In this document: in pieces, positions 7,427-16,254 of the stretch
Layout of the letters: the number at the start of each line of letters is the position of its first letter
Position numbering within the stretch: the stretch's first letter is position 1
Assembly (NCBI GenBank): GCA_949935895.1
Contig: CATLGL010000013.1
Location: 1 to 18,785, forward strand
Direction of reading: 5' to 3'
Source: an uncultured Clostridia bacterium
GTDB taxonomy: Bacteria; Bacillota; Clostridia; TANB77; CAG-508
Length of the DNA: 18,785 bases
Made by a program: the position numbers and the translations under genes
Notes under the pieces: model-generated
Told to the model about the DNA's origin: nothing
Databases searched by the model: none
What the model saw: only the letters and a program-made list of their open reading frames with translations

Positions 7427-8734
7427 TTATACTAATTGCGCAATCAAATCATATTCTTGGACTTCAATAATTTTGCAATTTACAAATTGCCCTATATGTT
7501 CCTTCTTTTTTTCTATATTTTTAATAAACACAACTCCATCTGTGTCTGGCACATCCATATAAGTTCTTCCAATATAATATTTTCCATCAAATGAAATTGA
7601 TTCTATTAAGACTTCATATACTTTTCCTATTTTTTCTTTTAGCTTGTTTTTTGAGATTTCCTGCTGTAATTGCATGATTTTATGATACCTACTTTTTTTG
7701 GTTTGAGGATGAAGTTGTTCTTTTAGTTTTTCTGCTGCTGTTCCCTCTTCCTTAGAATAAGTAAAGGCTCCTAGTTTATCAAATTCAGTTTCTTTTATGA
7801 AATTATATAATTTTTCAAAATCCTCTTTTGTTTCACCTGGAAAACCGACCATCACTGTACTTCTAATGATAACATCTGGAATCTCTTTTCTAATCTTTGA
7901 AATAATCTCTCGAATGCTTTTTTCATTACTATGTCGATTCATTCTTTTTAACACAGGATTTGAAATATGCTGGATTGGTATATCAAAATAGTGACAAATT
8001 TTATTACTATGTTTAACGATTTGTATTAACTCATCTGTAATCGTTTCTGGATATGAATACAGAAAACGAATCCATTTTATTTCTTCTATTTCAGAAAGTT
8101 CTTTTAAAAGATTAGTTAATGTAGATTTTCCATATAAGTCAATACCATATTTTGTAGTATCTTGTGCAATAATTATGAGTTCCTGTATTCCTTTATTGGC
8201 TAGATTTTTAGCTTCTTTTATAATATCCTCTTTTTTCCTACTAATAAATGGTCCTCGAATCATCGGAATAGCACAATAAGTACAATGATTACTACAGCCT
8301 TCTGCAATTTTTAAATAAGCCATTTTTTCTCCTGTTGTAATTTTTCTCTCCTTATAATCTAAAAAGTCTTCTTTTGTTTCTTCTTTTGAAAGTAAGGCTG
8401 TGATTTCTCTCCAAAAGTTTTCGTAATCATTACAACCTATCCATAAATCAACTTCTGGTATTGCCTTTTTTAGTTCTTCTTTATATCGTTTTACTAAACA
8501 ACCAGTTGCAATAATATATTGACATTTTTTCTTTTTATATTCGCTCATTTCTAAAATAGTATTGATTGCTTCTTGCTTTGCACTTTCAATAAATCCACAA
8601 GTGTTAATTAAAATAATTTCTGCCACACTAGGATTATTAACAATTTCAAATCCATGTTTTTCAAATAACCCTATCATCATTTCTGTATCTACTAAATTTT
8701 TACTACATCCTAATGATACAAATCCTATTTTCAT
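7427..8734 (-). CDS. rimO: Ribosomal protein S12 methylthiotransferase RimO
   Basis: RimO is a radical-SAM enzyme that methylthiolates an aspartate of ribosomal protein S12. The 435-residue length is normal. The N-terminal UPF0004 domain has its three cluster cysteines (SLGCSKN near 10, NTCGF near 46, TGCLV near 79). The radical-SAM motif is EGCSNHCTYCAIP near 150, followed by IRGPFISR, which is typical of RimO rather than MiaB. VGFPGE lies near 295 and a TRAM domain forms the C-terminus. The start at 8734 has AAAGGAGG. The frame is intact: its only sense-strand CGG is out of phase (GTC-GGT), and NTCGF uses TGT-GGA without an extra C. Confidence 0.93.
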   Translation of the reverse strand: MKIGFVSLGCSKNLVDTEMMIGLFEKHGFEIVNNPSVAEIILINTCGFIESAKQEAINTILEMSEYKKKKCQYIIATGCLVKRYKEELKKAIPEVDLWIGCNDYENFWREITALLSKEETKEDFLDYKERKITTGEKMAYLKIAEGCSNHCTYCAIPMIRGPFISRKKEDIIKEAKNLANKGIQELIIIAQDTTKYGIDLYGKSTLTNLLKELSEIEEIKWIRFLYSYPETITDELIQIVKHSNKICHYFDIPIQHISNPVLKRMNRHSNEKSIREIISKIRKEIPDVIIRSTVMVGFPGETKEDFEKLYNFIKETEFDKLGAFTYSKEEGTAAEKLKEQLHPQTKKSRYHKIMQLQQEISKNKLKEKIGKVYEVLIESISFDGKYYIGRTYMDVPDTDGVVFIKNIEKKKEHIGQFVNCKIIEVQEYDLIAQLV

Positions 8735-8814
8735 CTACTTCCTCCTTTACTAAATGCAATGTATTTGTTATTTTATCATATTTTGTTGTTTTTTTCTAGA
8801 CTATTTTATGATAT

Positions 8815-8826
8815 TTGGTATATAAT
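8815..8826 (+). promoter_or_regulatory. Probable -10 region of deoD
   Basis: TATAAT at 8821-8826, preceded by TTGGTA, lies about 40 bases before the deoD start. No convincing -35 is seen. Confidence 0.4.
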
Positions 8827-8868
8827 AGCGGTAATAATGGTAAATGCTAATTTATTAAGGAGGTAATT

Positions 8869-9590
8869 ATGACACCACATATTGAAGCTAACATTGGTGA
8901 AATTGCAAAAACTGTTTTGATGCCTGGAGATCCTCTTCGCGCTAAACTCATTTCTGAGCAATATTTAGAAAATGCAAAATTAGTAAACTCTATTCGTAAT
9001 ATTTATGCTTATACTGGAGTCTATAAAGGAAAAGAGCTTACGGTTATGGCATCTCGGTATGGGGATTCCAAGTATGGGAATTTATTCTTATGAATTATTC
9101 CATTACTATAATGTAGAAAATATTATTCGTCTTGGTTCTTGTGGAGGATATACAAAAGATTTAAAAATGTTTGATTTAGTTTTGGTAGACCATACTTACA
9201 CACAAAGTAATTATGCTCTAAGTCTTAATAATGATGATTGTCACTATATCTCTTCAAATGATTTTCTAAATAGCAAAATAAAGCAAGCATCAAATATGTT
9301 ATCTATCCCTATTGTAAAGGCAAATACGTTATGTCGGAGAAGTATTTGATCGTTATATGACGAACATGAAGCAAATGCTTGAAAGCGTTCCCGAACAATA
9401 CCATATAACAGGTGCTGAAATGGAAGCATTTTCGTTATTTTACAATGCAAAATTATTAAATAAAAAAGCGAGTTGCCTATTAACTGTGGTTGATTCCTAT
9501 TATTACAATGAAAAAGCAACTGCCAGTCAAAGACAGTCTTCACTTGATAAAATGATAACATTAGGTTTAGAAAGTGCTATTTTAATATAA
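8869..9590 (+). CDS. deoD: Purine-nucleoside phosphorylase DeoD, two +1 shift sites
   Basis: DeoD phosphorolyses purine (deoxy)nucleosides to base and (deoxy)ribose-1-phosphate in the cytoplasm. Shift-corrected it has 239 residues, the usual size: HIEANIGEIAKTVLMPGDPLRAK at the start, MASGMGIPSMGIYSYEL near residue 60, RLGSCGGY near 85, and the substrate motif ITGAEMEAFSLF near 182. Shifts are at 9055 (TCT-CGG-T, Gly63 of SGMGIPS, a near-invariant phosphate-site region) and 9335 (TGT-CGG-A, Gly156). Unshifted translation ends just after residue 70 and is non-functional. Ribosome binding site AAGGAGG is strong. pdp, a pyrimidine counterpart, lies 5 kb away in the window. Confidence 0.92.
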
Positions 9591-9624
9591 GTTCTTATGT
9601 TCTACTAATTTAAAAGTAATACCA

Positions 9625-9670
9625 AAAAAGCAATTGGCAGATATTTTCTTCTATCTATCAATTGCTTTTT
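9625..9670 (+). terminator. Terminator of deoD
   Basis: AAAAAGCAATTG (9625-9636) pairs with CAATTGCTTTTT (9659-9670); AGATA / TATCT extend the pairing in the loop. The rest of the 318-base gap to ppaC is AT-rich with no open frame I can support; promoters lie at its end. Confidence 0.85.
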
Positions 9671-9847
9671 CGATTGATTCTACTCATCAGTACTTCCCCT
9701 TTCTTTTCATTTTGTTATATTTTTCATATAACACTTAGAAATTTAAAGCTATTATGTGCTATACTTTATTACTCTATTAGTTCATATTCTATTTTATCTC
9801 TACTTAAAATATCTTGTCAATTATTTTTGTATTATGTAAGATAAAGC

Positions 9848-9876
9848 TTGATTTTTTATAATTTTTTTTGTATAGT
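9848..9876 (+). promoter_or_regulatory. Likely promoter of ppaC
   Basis: TTGATT (9848-9853), 17-base spacer, TATAGT (9871-9876). A second possible promoter, TTGTCA (9814-9819) with 17 bases to TAAGAT (9837-9842), lies just upstream. Confidence 0.55.
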
Positions 9877-9908
9877 ATTAGTTAGATTTTTATAAAGGAG
9901 CGTTAATT

Positions 9909-10835
9909 ATGGAGGAAAAAAATATTCTTATCTTTGGACATAAAAACCCAGATACTGATTCTATTTGTTCTAGCTTAGTAATGGAAAAATTTGATAAAAA
10001 TTTAGGCTTTTCAGTGGAGGCTGTAAGACTTGGAGAAGTAAATAAAGAAACACAATATGTATTAAATTATTTAAACCTATCTGCACCTAGGTTAATTCAT
10101 GAAGTTAATGAGGGACAACCTGTTGTATTAGTTGATCACAACGAATTTACTCAAAGCGCTAATGGTATTGAAAAAGCAACTATCGAAACAGTTATTGACC
10201 ATCACCGTATTGCTAACTTTCAAACAACAGAGCCATTATACTACCGTGCAGAACCTGTTGGTTGTACTGCAACTATTTTATATAAAAAATTTAAAGAATT
10301 AAATATGGAAATTGAGAAAAAAGAAGCTGTTTTAATGCTTTCTGCTATTATTTCAGATACTCTTTTATTTAAATCTCCAACTTGTACTATTGAAGATAAA
10401 ACAGCATGTGAAAATCTTGCTCATATTGCTAATATTGATATTGATACGTATGGATTAGAAATGTTAAAAGCTGGAACAGATTTAAGTGATTTTACACCAG
10501 AGGAATTAATTAACCTTGATTCTAAAGAATTTATAAATGGAGACTTTAAATTTCAAGTTGCTCAAGTAAATACTGCTTGTATTGAAGATGTATTACAAAA
10601 TAAAGTAGATATTGAAAATGCTATGACCAATTTTATGACGCAAAATGGTTCTAATTTATTTATTCTACTAATTACTGATATTTTAAATAGTAATTCTCAA
10701 AGTATTGTTTTAGGAGATACAACTATTTTTGAAAAAGCATTTTCTAAACCAGTAGAGAATAACTTAGCTTTTTTAGAAGGCGTTGTTTCTAGAAAAAAAC
10801 AAGTAGCACCTATTATTTTAAATGCTCTAACTTAA
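9909..10835 (+). CDS. ppaC: Manganese-dependent (family II) inorganic pyrophosphatase
   Basis: A 308-residue cytoplasmic DHH-superfamily enzyme that hydrolyses pyrophosphate to phosphate, pulling biosynthesis forward. Metal-site motifs are in order: FGHKNPDTDSICS at the N-terminus, VDHNE near residue 77, the DHH motif in VIDHHR near 97, and ISDTLLFKSPT near 150. The C-terminal substrate domain ends with the SRKKQV motif that binds pyrophosphate. Length and motifs match the family fully. The start has AAAGGAG nine bases upstream. There is no CGG in the gene. It stands alone, ending inside its own terminator hairpin. Confidence 0.95.
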   Translation: MEEKNILIFGHKNPDTDSICSSLVMEKFDKNLGFSVEAVRLGEVNKETQYVLNYLNLSAPRLIHEVNEGQPVVLVDHNEFTQSANGIEKATIETVIDHHRIANFQTTEPLYYRAEPVGCTATILYKKFKELNMEIEKKEAVLMLSAIISDTLLFKSPTCTIEDKTACENLAHIANIDIDTYGLEMLKAGTDLSDFTPEELINLDSKEFINGDFKFQVAQVNTACIEDVLQNKVDIENAMTNFMTQNGSNLFILLITDILNSNSQSIVLGDTTIFEKAFSKPVENNLAFLEGVVSRKKQVAPIILNALT

Positions 10836-10877
10836 ATTAGTAAAAACCGCATATTTAATATGCGGTTTTTACTAATT
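10835..10877. terminator. Long bidirectional terminator between ppaC and hslO
   Basis: A perfect 20-bp stem (10835-10854 with 10858-10877) and a 3-base loop, with T5 in both directions, separates the converging genes. It starts on the last base of the ppaC stop codon. Confidence 0.9.
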
Positions 10878-10881
10878 TATC

Positions 10882-11766
10882 CTATTTTATATTTTCTAAT
10901 ACTCTTTCTAACTCCTCTTTTGTAAATACATATTTTTGATTACAAAAATGACAAACTGTTTCAATTTTTATTTGTGTATTTATCATATCTTGTAACTCCT
11001 TTTTGCCTAACACCATTAACCCTTTTTCAATCTTTTCTTTACTACAATCACATTCATATAATGGCATAATATTTTCTTCTATTATTTGAACATGTTCATC
11101 TCCTGTAAGGTCTTTTGCAATTTCTAGTAAACTTTTTCTTTCACTTAGCATGTTACTAAGTGGTTTTGCTTCTTTGATACGATTTTCTAAAATAAATAAA
11201 TCTTCTTCGGTCGCATCTGGCATTGGTGTTACAATATAACCTCCACTTGATTTTACCCCATTACAGTCTACTAATACTCCTAAATTAACAGCTGTATTGG
11301 TTTGTTCTGAACTTGCAAAATAAGATGCAAAATCTTCAGCAATTTCACCTGAAACAAGTGGAGCCCTTCCTATATATGGCGCTTTTAAACCTATATCTTT
11401 AATCACATTCAAATATCCTTCTTTACCAACTGCCCCTCCTACATCTAATTTACCATTTTTCAATGGCAAATCTACTATCTTATTGCACACATATCCCTTT
11501 AATTTAGGAAAATTATTTGCTGTAATTACAATTGCCCCTAATGCTCCATTCCCGTTTATTTGAACAGTTATTTTATCCGTTTCTTGCTTCATATTAACTG
11601 CCATTAGTGCTGTTATGGTTAATGCTCTTCCAAATGCTGCTGTTGCTACTGGGCTTAAATCATGTGTTTTTCTTGCTTTTTCTACAAGTGAGGTAGTATT
11701 AGCACAAAGAATACTAACTCTTCCTTCATATGCTAACATTTTAATAATTCTATCTTGATTTTCCAT
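10882..11766 (-). CDS. hslO: Redox-regulated chaperone Hsp33
   Basis: Hsp33 is a cytoplasmic holdase activated by oxidation of a zinc-binding cysteine centre. The 294-residue length is normal. The N-terminal part shows GALGAIVITAN and the conserved GGAVGKEGYLNVIKD, with SGEIAEDFASYF mid-protein. The C-terminal zinc centre is CDCSKE and CHFCNQ, the CXC-X(n)-CXXC pattern. The start at 11766 has AGAGGAAG. A separate extended -10 promoter lies between it and the upstream wecA-rubredoxin terminator, so it is likely transcribed alone. Sense-strand CGG is only out of phase (AAC-GGG, ACG-GAT). Confidence 0.94.
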   Translation of the reverse strand: MENQDRIIKMLAYEGRVSILCANTTSLVEKARKTHDLSPVATAAFGRALTITALMAVNMKQETDKITVQINGNGALGAIVITANNFPKLKGYVCNKIVDLPLKNGKLDVGGAVGKEGYLNVIKDIGLKAPYIGRAPLVSGEIAEDFASYFASSEQTNTAVNLGVLVDCNGVKSSGGYIVTPMPDATEEDLFILENRIKEAKPLSNMLSERKSLLEIAKDLTGDEHVQIIEENIMPLYECDCSKEKIEKGLMVLGKKELQDMINTQIKIETVCHFCNQKYVFTKEELERVLENIK

Positions 11767-11797
11767 TTTACGCTTCCTCTCTTTTTCTTTATTGGCA

Positions 11798-11806
11798 TTA
11801 TATCAC
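11798..11806 (-). promoter_or_regulatory. Extended -10 promoter of hslO
   Basis: Minus strand TGATATAAT (11806-11798), about 30 bases before the hslO start. The -35 region is poor and falls into the upstream terminator. Confidence 0.5.
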
Positions 11807-11814
11807 ACTCTAGT

Positions 11815-11858
11815 AAAAAAAGAAAGATTGAAACCTGCATTTCAATCTTTCTTTTTTT
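11815..11858 (-). terminator. Terminator of the wecA-rubredoxin gene
   Basis: A perfect 19-bp stem (11815-11833 with 11840-11858), 6-base loop, T7 at its end on the minus strand, begins right after the stop codon. Confidence 0.9.
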
Positions 11859-11859
11859 A

Positions 11860-12012
11860 TTATTCTTCTTCAAACATATCTTTTCCAACTCCACATAATG
11901 GACATACCCAAGTATCTGGTAAATCTTCAAATGCTGTTCCTGGTGCAATTCCATTATCTGGATCTCCTATTTCTGGATTATATTCATATCCACAAGCAAG
12001 ACATTTATACAT
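11860..12012 (-). CDS. Rubredoxin, also startable internally
   Basis: A 50-residue rubredoxin: iron ligands in CLACGY (Cys4, Cys7) and CPLCGV (Cys37, Cys40), with the family core EYNPEIGDPDNGIAPGT and DLPDTWVCP. It carries single electrons, for example to rubrerythrin or other peroxide-reducing proteins. AGGAGGTG stands five bases before its ATG at 12012, so it can be made alone even though the upstream transferase runs into it without a stop. A soluble form from internal initiation is the conservative reading; a membrane-tethered form by fusion is possible. Confidence 0.88.
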   Translation of the reverse strand: MYKCLACGYEYNPEIGDPDNGIAPGTAFEDLPDTWVCPLCGVGKDMFEEE

Positions 12013-13101
12013 TTCTTCACCTCCTCTTAATTTAAACATATTTTTATATCCAAGTGCTATTACTGCTACTACGATTAGTGCAAATGATAATGCTTTCCAA
12101 ATACCACTTTCTAATAAAACAATGGCAAACATACCTAGTGTTGCACTAATTCCGTATAATACCAGTACAGCTTCTTTTTGGGTAAATCCATTTTTTAACA
12201 TTTTATGATGCAAATGTCCTTTATCTGGCATTACTACTGCTTTTAATGATTTTCCTTTTATAATTCTTCTCACAATAGCAAATAATGTGTCAAATACTGG
12301 AAGAGCAAGTACAATTAGTGGTGCCACAATGACAATTGCTGTATAGGTTTTTGCTACTCCCAAAATGGAAATGACTGCAAGTGAAAAACCTAAAAAATTG
12401 GAACCTGTATCACCAATAAATGTTTTTGCTGGACTAAAATTAAATGGTAAAAATCCTGTTAATGCTCCAGCAAGAGCAGTAATCATTAAAATCGCAATCA
12501 TTGGAGATTGATTTAATGAGAAGATGATTAATAGTGATAAGCATGATATAAGGGAAATTCCAGAAGATAGTCCATCTAATCCATCAATTAAGTTGATAGC
12601 ATTGGTAATCCCTACAATCCATCCTAATGTTAATATAATTGCAAATACATTGTTTAATTGTGTTAATCCTTCTCCAGCGAAAAAAGGAATGCTAACATGT
12701 TCTATCAGAATTCCGCTTTTTATAACGATACTTGCTGCAATAATTTGCGCTGCTAATTTTACTAGTGCTGGTAATCCTTTTACATCATCAATAAAACAAG
12801 TAATGATAATTACTAATGCTCCCAAAAAGAAGCCTATTAGTTTTACATAGTACTGCTCCTCCCCATTTAGCTTAATACTTCCTTCAATTCCTAAAATTGC
12901 TATTAAATAGATAATAGATACTAAAAACCCTGCAATAACAGCAAGTCCACCTAATCTTGGCATTGGTTTTTTATTAATTCTTCGTTCATCTTTTGGTAAA
13001 TCAATTGCTCCTACCTTTTTAGCAAGTTTAATCGTATATGGTGTAATAACAAATGCTGTAATAAACGCAAGTAAGAATGCTATTGCAATATCTCCCCACA
13101 T
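11860..13101 (-). CDS. WecA/TagO-type glycosyl-1-phosphate transferase read in frame into rubredoxin
   Basis: Residues 1-360 are a polytopic membrane transferase of the MraY/WecA family, which moves a GlcNAc-1-phosphate-type sugar to undecaprenyl phosphate for wall teichoic acid or other envelope polymers. Visible motifs: KPMPRLGG, the aspartates of CFIDDVKG, NAINLIDGLDGLSSG, PAKTFIGDTGSNFLGF and the HLHHKML loop, with about ten hydrophobic helices. After the last helix (GYKNMFKLR) the frame has no stop. It passes through GGEE, which is the ribosome binding site of rubredoxin, and continues into rubredoxin to a shared stop, 413 residues in all. Start 13101 has AAGGAGG; the in-phase ATG at 13179 lacks one. 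Possible promoter at 13158-13186. WecA versus TagO role is not settled. Confidence 0.85.
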   Translation of the reverse strand: MWGDIAIAFLLAFITAFVITPYTIKLAKKVGAIDLPKDERRINKKPMPRLGGLAVIAGFLVSIIYLIAILGIEGSIKLNGEEQYYVKLIGFFLGALVIIITCFIDDVKGLPALVKLAAQIIAASIVIKSGILIEHVSIPFFAGEGLTQLNNVFAIILTLGWIVGITNAINLIDGLDGLSSGISLISCLSLLIIFSLNQSPMIAILMITALAGALTGFLPFNFSPAKTFIGDTGSNFLGFSLAVISILGVAKTYTAIVIVAPLIVLALPVFDTLFAIVRRIIKGKSLKAVVMPDKGHLHHKMLKNGFTQKEAVLVLYGISATLGMFAIVLLESGIWKALSFALIVVAVIALGYKNMFKLRGGEEMYKCLACGYEYNPEIGDPDNGIAPGTAFEDLPDTWVCPLCGVGKDMFEEE

Positions 13102-13157
13102 AAAATAGCCTCCTTGTACTTTGTATATTTCCTTCCCTAGTGTTTCATTCTTGTACA

Positions 13158-13186
13158 AATATATCATAAACTTATGCATATTACAA
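13158..13186 (-). promoter_or_regulatory. Possible promoter of the wecA-rubredoxin gene
   Basis: Minus strand TTGTAA (13186-13181), 17-base spacer, TATATT (13163-13158). The remaining gap to ylbJ (to 13400) is very AT-rich, with no supported open frame. Confidence 0.35.
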
Positions 13187-13400
13187 CATGTTTTTCATAT
13201 ATATTAGTAATGTTCATCTTACTATTTAACTATACATAGTATAAATATAATAATATGATTTTTTGTAATTAAAACCTCAACTTATTGAAGTATGCTAATA
13301 ACCATAAAGTATAAAAGCAAAATTGAATTATATTACTACATTAAATTAACTATAAAATTCTGAACATTAACACTTTCATTACTAATTAGGAGTACTTTTT

Positions 13401-14594
13401 ATGAAACATCCTTCTCATTTTATTTTTTTATCCATTAAGAAAAATATATTACCATCTTTATTTGTCCTTTTTACTATTTGTTTAGTTTTATTTTCTAAAC
13501 AAAACTTACAAGCTACAAAGCTTGGCTTACAATTATGGGCAAACTCTATTGTGCCTGCCTTACTTCCTTTTTTTATTGCAACAGAATTATTAGGACACAC
13601 CAATATTATTACTAAACTAGGGGATTTTCTAAACCGTTTTATGCGTCCTATTTTCAATGTTCCTGGTATTGGTGCTTATGCTTTTATTATGGGTATTATT
13701 AGTGGTTATCCCATTGGTGCCAAAATTGTTACTAACTTTCGAAATGAGGGATTATGCACAAAGGCAGAAGCAGAAAGATTAGTTGCTTTTACTAATAACT
13801 CAGGACCACTATTCATTATTGGAACTGTTGGTATTACTATGTTTGGAAATACTGGAATTGGTATATTATTATTTGTAACACATCTTATTAGTTGTTTATT
13901 GGTAGGGATTTTATTTCGTTTTTGGAAATATCATGATACCTCAAAAATATCGACTTTTGTTCATAAATCTTCTACTAAAAACCAAATCCATTTTTCAAAT
14001 TTAGGTGAAATATTAGCAGATAGTATTGCAAATGCAATTCATAATATCGTTATGATTGGTGGATTTGTAATCCTTTTTAGTGTTATTATTTCAATTTTAA
14101 ATCATTGTGGAATTTTTAATGCCCTTACCTTTTTATTAGCACCATTTTTTAAAACATTTGGTCTTTCTCCTAATTTTATTACACCGATTGCTTCTGGTAT
14201 TTGTGAATTAACAAATGGGTTAGGTCTTACTTCTCATATTGCACAAAAGTCTATTTCAACAAATCTTATTATTTGTGCTTTTTTGCTTGGATTTGGTGGA
14301 ATTAGTATATTATTACAGGTATTTAGTATTACTTCTAAATCAGATTTTTCTATTAAAGCTTATTTTTTAGGAAAATTATTACAAGGTAGTATAGCCGCAA
14401 TTTTAACATACCTTTTTATTCACATATTTCCTATTTTTAATTTTGACATTACTCCTATTATTTCACAAAATGTGAATAAAATTACATCATATTCCTATTT
14501 TTTTAATGCTTATCATATATCTATTTTATTTATTATAGGTTTTATTTTACTTTTTATTATGAAGTATAAAAAACAAATTAGAAAGGAGGGATAA
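13401..14594 (+). CDS. ylbJ: Sporulation integral membrane protein YlbJ
   Basis: A 397-residue polytopic membrane protein with two Gate (nucleoside-recognition) domains. The first is seen in LWANSIVPALLPFFIATELLG and GIISGYPIGAKIV with FTNNSGPLFIIGTVG; the second in ANAIHNIVMIGGFVILF, ASGICELTNGLGL and LLGFGGISILLQVFSI. This is the YlbJ pattern and length. In Bacillus YlbJ is needed for normal spore formation and is sigma-E dependent; its substrate is not established. Ribosome binding site TAGGAG. The next small gene starts two bases after its stop, so they are coupled. No sense-strand CGG. Confidence 0.88.
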   Translation: MKHPSHFIFLSIKKNILPSLFVLFTICLVLFSKQNLQATKLGLQLWANSIVPALLPFFIATELLGHTNIITKLGDFLNRFMRPIFNVPGIGAYAFIMGIISGYPIGAKIVTNFRNEGLCTKAEAERLVAFTNNSGPLFIIGTVGITMFGNTGIGILLFVTHLISCLLVGILFRFWKYHDTSKISTFVHKSSTKNQIHFSNLGEILADSIANAIHNIVMIGGFVILFSVIISILNHCGIFNALTFLLAPFFKTFGLSPNFITPIASGICELTNGLGLTSHIAQKSISTNLIICAFLLGFGGISILLQVFSITSKSDFSIKAYFLGKLLQGSIAAILTYLFIHIFPIFNFDITPIISQNVNKITSYSYFFNAYHISILFIIGFILLFIMKYKKQIRKEG

Positions 14595-14595
14595 A

Positions 14596-14830
14596 ATGGA
14601 ACGCAATACCGATTTTGGTAATTTTCCACCTTATGATAATATGACATTTAATCCTAATATGGTAAATGATGCTATGTATCAAGACCCTATGTTTAATCCT
14701 ATCGTACAATATGAACAAGCTTATATGTATTATCGTTATTTATCACAACAAATGGATTATAAAATTAAATGTAAGGAATATGATCGTTTGTGTCGGAAAT
14801 AAAGAACAAAAAGAACGAAGAATCGAATAG
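14596..14830 (+). CDS. Small Tyr/Met/Asn-rich protein coupled to ylbJ, one possible +1 shift
   Basis: Not recognised. A hydrophilic protein rich in Tyr, Met, Asn and Pro (NPNMVNDAMYQDPMFNP, then YMYYRYLSQQMDY), reminiscent of small spore-coat-like proteins, which would suit its neighbour ylbJ; that is inference. The start follows AAGGAGGG and sits one base after the ylbJ stop. At 14794 TGT-CGG-A is in phase. Unshifted, the protein would end two codons later (stop at 14800-14802, 68 residues). With the +1 rule it continues as GNKEQKERRIE and ends at 14830, inside the loop of the terminator hairpin (77 residues). With no homolog to compare, this is the weakest of the shift sites. Confidence 0.6.
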
Positions 14831-14846
14831 CTTCTTCGTTCTTTTT
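14808..14846. terminator. Bidirectional terminator between the ylbJ pair and pdp
   Basis: AAAAAGAACGAAGAA (14808-14822) pairs with TTCTTCGTTCTTTTT (14832-14846), 9-base loop, between converging genes. Confidence 0.88.
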
Positions 14847-14859
14847 ACTTTAGTATTTA

Positions 14860-16164
14860 TTACATGATAACATCTAAAATAACGTTTGGTTTTTCTTTTT
14901 TATTTTTTTGTATTTGATATATTTCTTGCAGTTTTTTAACTGCTTGTCCTGCCTTATTTTTGTCATTTGCATGAATATAAGCAAGTATCTCTTGTTCTTT
15001 TACAAAGTCTCCTATCTTCTTACATAAAATAATTCCAACACTTTCATCAATTGGGTCTTCTTTTTTCATTCTTCCTGCACCTATACTTCCTGATAGTTCT
15101 CCAACTTCTCTTGCACTAATTGAGGTAATGTATCCTTGCTCTTTAGCAATAACTGGTAATCTATATTTTGCTACTTCAAATTTTTCTGTATGTTCTAAAT
15201 AAGAGGTATCTCCTCCCTGCCTTTTCACAAGTTCTACCATTTTTTGATATGCTTCTCCTGTTTGTATTTTTTGTAATATTTTTTTCTTATTTTGTTCTAT
15301 ATTGTCACCATAGCCTGCTAACTTTATCATATAAGCTCCTAATTCTAATACTACTTGCTTTACATCCTCCTTCATGTCTTGTTTTAAAAACTGTACTGCT
15401 TCTATTACCTCTAAATTATTTCCTACAGCATATCCTAATGGCTCCTCCATATTGCTAATTACACAAACAGTTTCTTTTTCTGCAAGTCTTCCTATTTTTT
15501 TCATGGTTTGAGATAAATGTTTTGCCTCTTCATAATTTTTCATAAAAGCACCACTTCCACATGTAACATCTAATACAATTTTATTGGCTCCTGCTGCTAT
15601 TTTTTTACTCATAATGCTAGACGCGATTAGTGGAATACTATCTGTACATGCTATTGTATCACGTAATGCATATATTTTTTTATCTGCTGGTGCTAAATTT
15701 AATGTTTGGCCAATTAAACTAATGCCAATTTGTTGTACATTTTCTATAAATTCTTTGGTAGAAATATTGGTACAATATCCTGGTATTGATTCTAATTTAT
15801 CAATTGTTCCACCAGTAAATCCTAATCCCCTACCAGACATTTTAGCAACTGGTATGCCAAAAGAAGCAATAATTGGTGCTAAAATTAACGTAACTTTATC
15901 CCCTACTCCACCAGTGCTATGTTTATCTACTACATTTTTTCCAAAAATGGATAAATCTAACATTTCCCCAGAATGTGCCATACAAAGAGTTAAGTTCGTT
16001 ATTTCTTCATCAGTCATCCCATTAATGTAAATGGCCATTATTAAAGCAGCGGCTTGATAATCTGTTATATTATTTTTGGTATATTCTGTAACAAAATATT
16101 CAATTTCTTGTTTGGATAATTCTTTTTTATCTCTTTTTTTTGCTATAACTTCTATTATATTCAT
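14860..16164 (-). CDS. pdp: Pyrimidine-nucleoside phosphorylase
   Basis: Phosphorolyses uridine, thymidine and deoxyuridine to base and sugar-1-phosphate in the cytoplasm. At 434 residues it has the family length. The signature KHSTGGVGDKVTLILAP is near residue 80, followed by MSGRGLGFTGGTIDKLESIPG, the SIPLIASSIMSKK substrate loop and DVTCGSGAFMK near 200. The C-terminal domain (GSIGAGRMKKEDPIDESVG) is complete. The start at 16164 has AAAGGAG. The frame is intact although it has many Gly codons after Ser, Thr and Cys. It complements deoD in salvage. Thymidine phosphorylase DeoA is the near alternative; length and overall match favour Pdp. Confidence 0.92.
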   Translation of the reverse strand: MNIIEVIAKKRDKKELSKQEIEYFVTEYTKNNITDYQAAALIMAIYINGMTDEEITNLTLCMAHSGEMLDLSIFGKNVVDKHSTGGVGDKVTLILAPIIASFGIPVAKMSGRGLGFTGGTIDKLESIPGYCTNISTKEFIENVQQIGISLIGQTLNLAPADKKIYALRDTIACTDSIPLIASSIMSKKIAAGANKIVLDVTCGSGAFMKNYEEAKHLSQTMKKIGRLAEKETVCVISNMEEPLGYAVGNNLEVIEAVQFLKQDMKEDVKQVVLELGAYMIKLAGYGDNIEQNKKKILQKIQTGEAYQKMVELVKRQGGDTSYLEHTEKFEVAKYRLPVIAKEQGYITSISAREVGELSGSIGAGRMKKEDPIDESVGIILCKKIGDFVKEQEILAYIHANDKNKAGQAVKKLQEIYQIQKNKKEKPNVILDVIM

Positions 16165-16207
16165 TCTTACTCTCCTTTTTATAGAATAATTTCATTTTAA
16201 ATTTTAT

Positions 16208-16254
16208 GTAAGAAGCAGAAGAAAGCTTCTTCTTAAGACCTTTCCTCTGCTTAC
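16208..16254 (-). terminator. Imperfect long hairpin after rnhB
   Basis: On the minus strand CTTAC/GTAAG, TCTGC/GCAGA and CTTTC/GAAAG segments pair with small bulges, overlapping the rnhB stop. No T-run follows directly, so termination is uncertain; the pdp gene starts about 45 bases further on. Confidence 0.4.

Noticed and set aside
10835..10877. The 43-base palindrome as a mobile-element end or operator
   Set aside because: Its place between two converging stop codons and T-runs on both sides make a bidirectional terminator the simple explanation.
15168..16030. Plus-strand open frames opposite pdp
   Set aside because: They are antisense shadows of a fully conserved pdp gene, with no ribosome binding site and no recognisable product.
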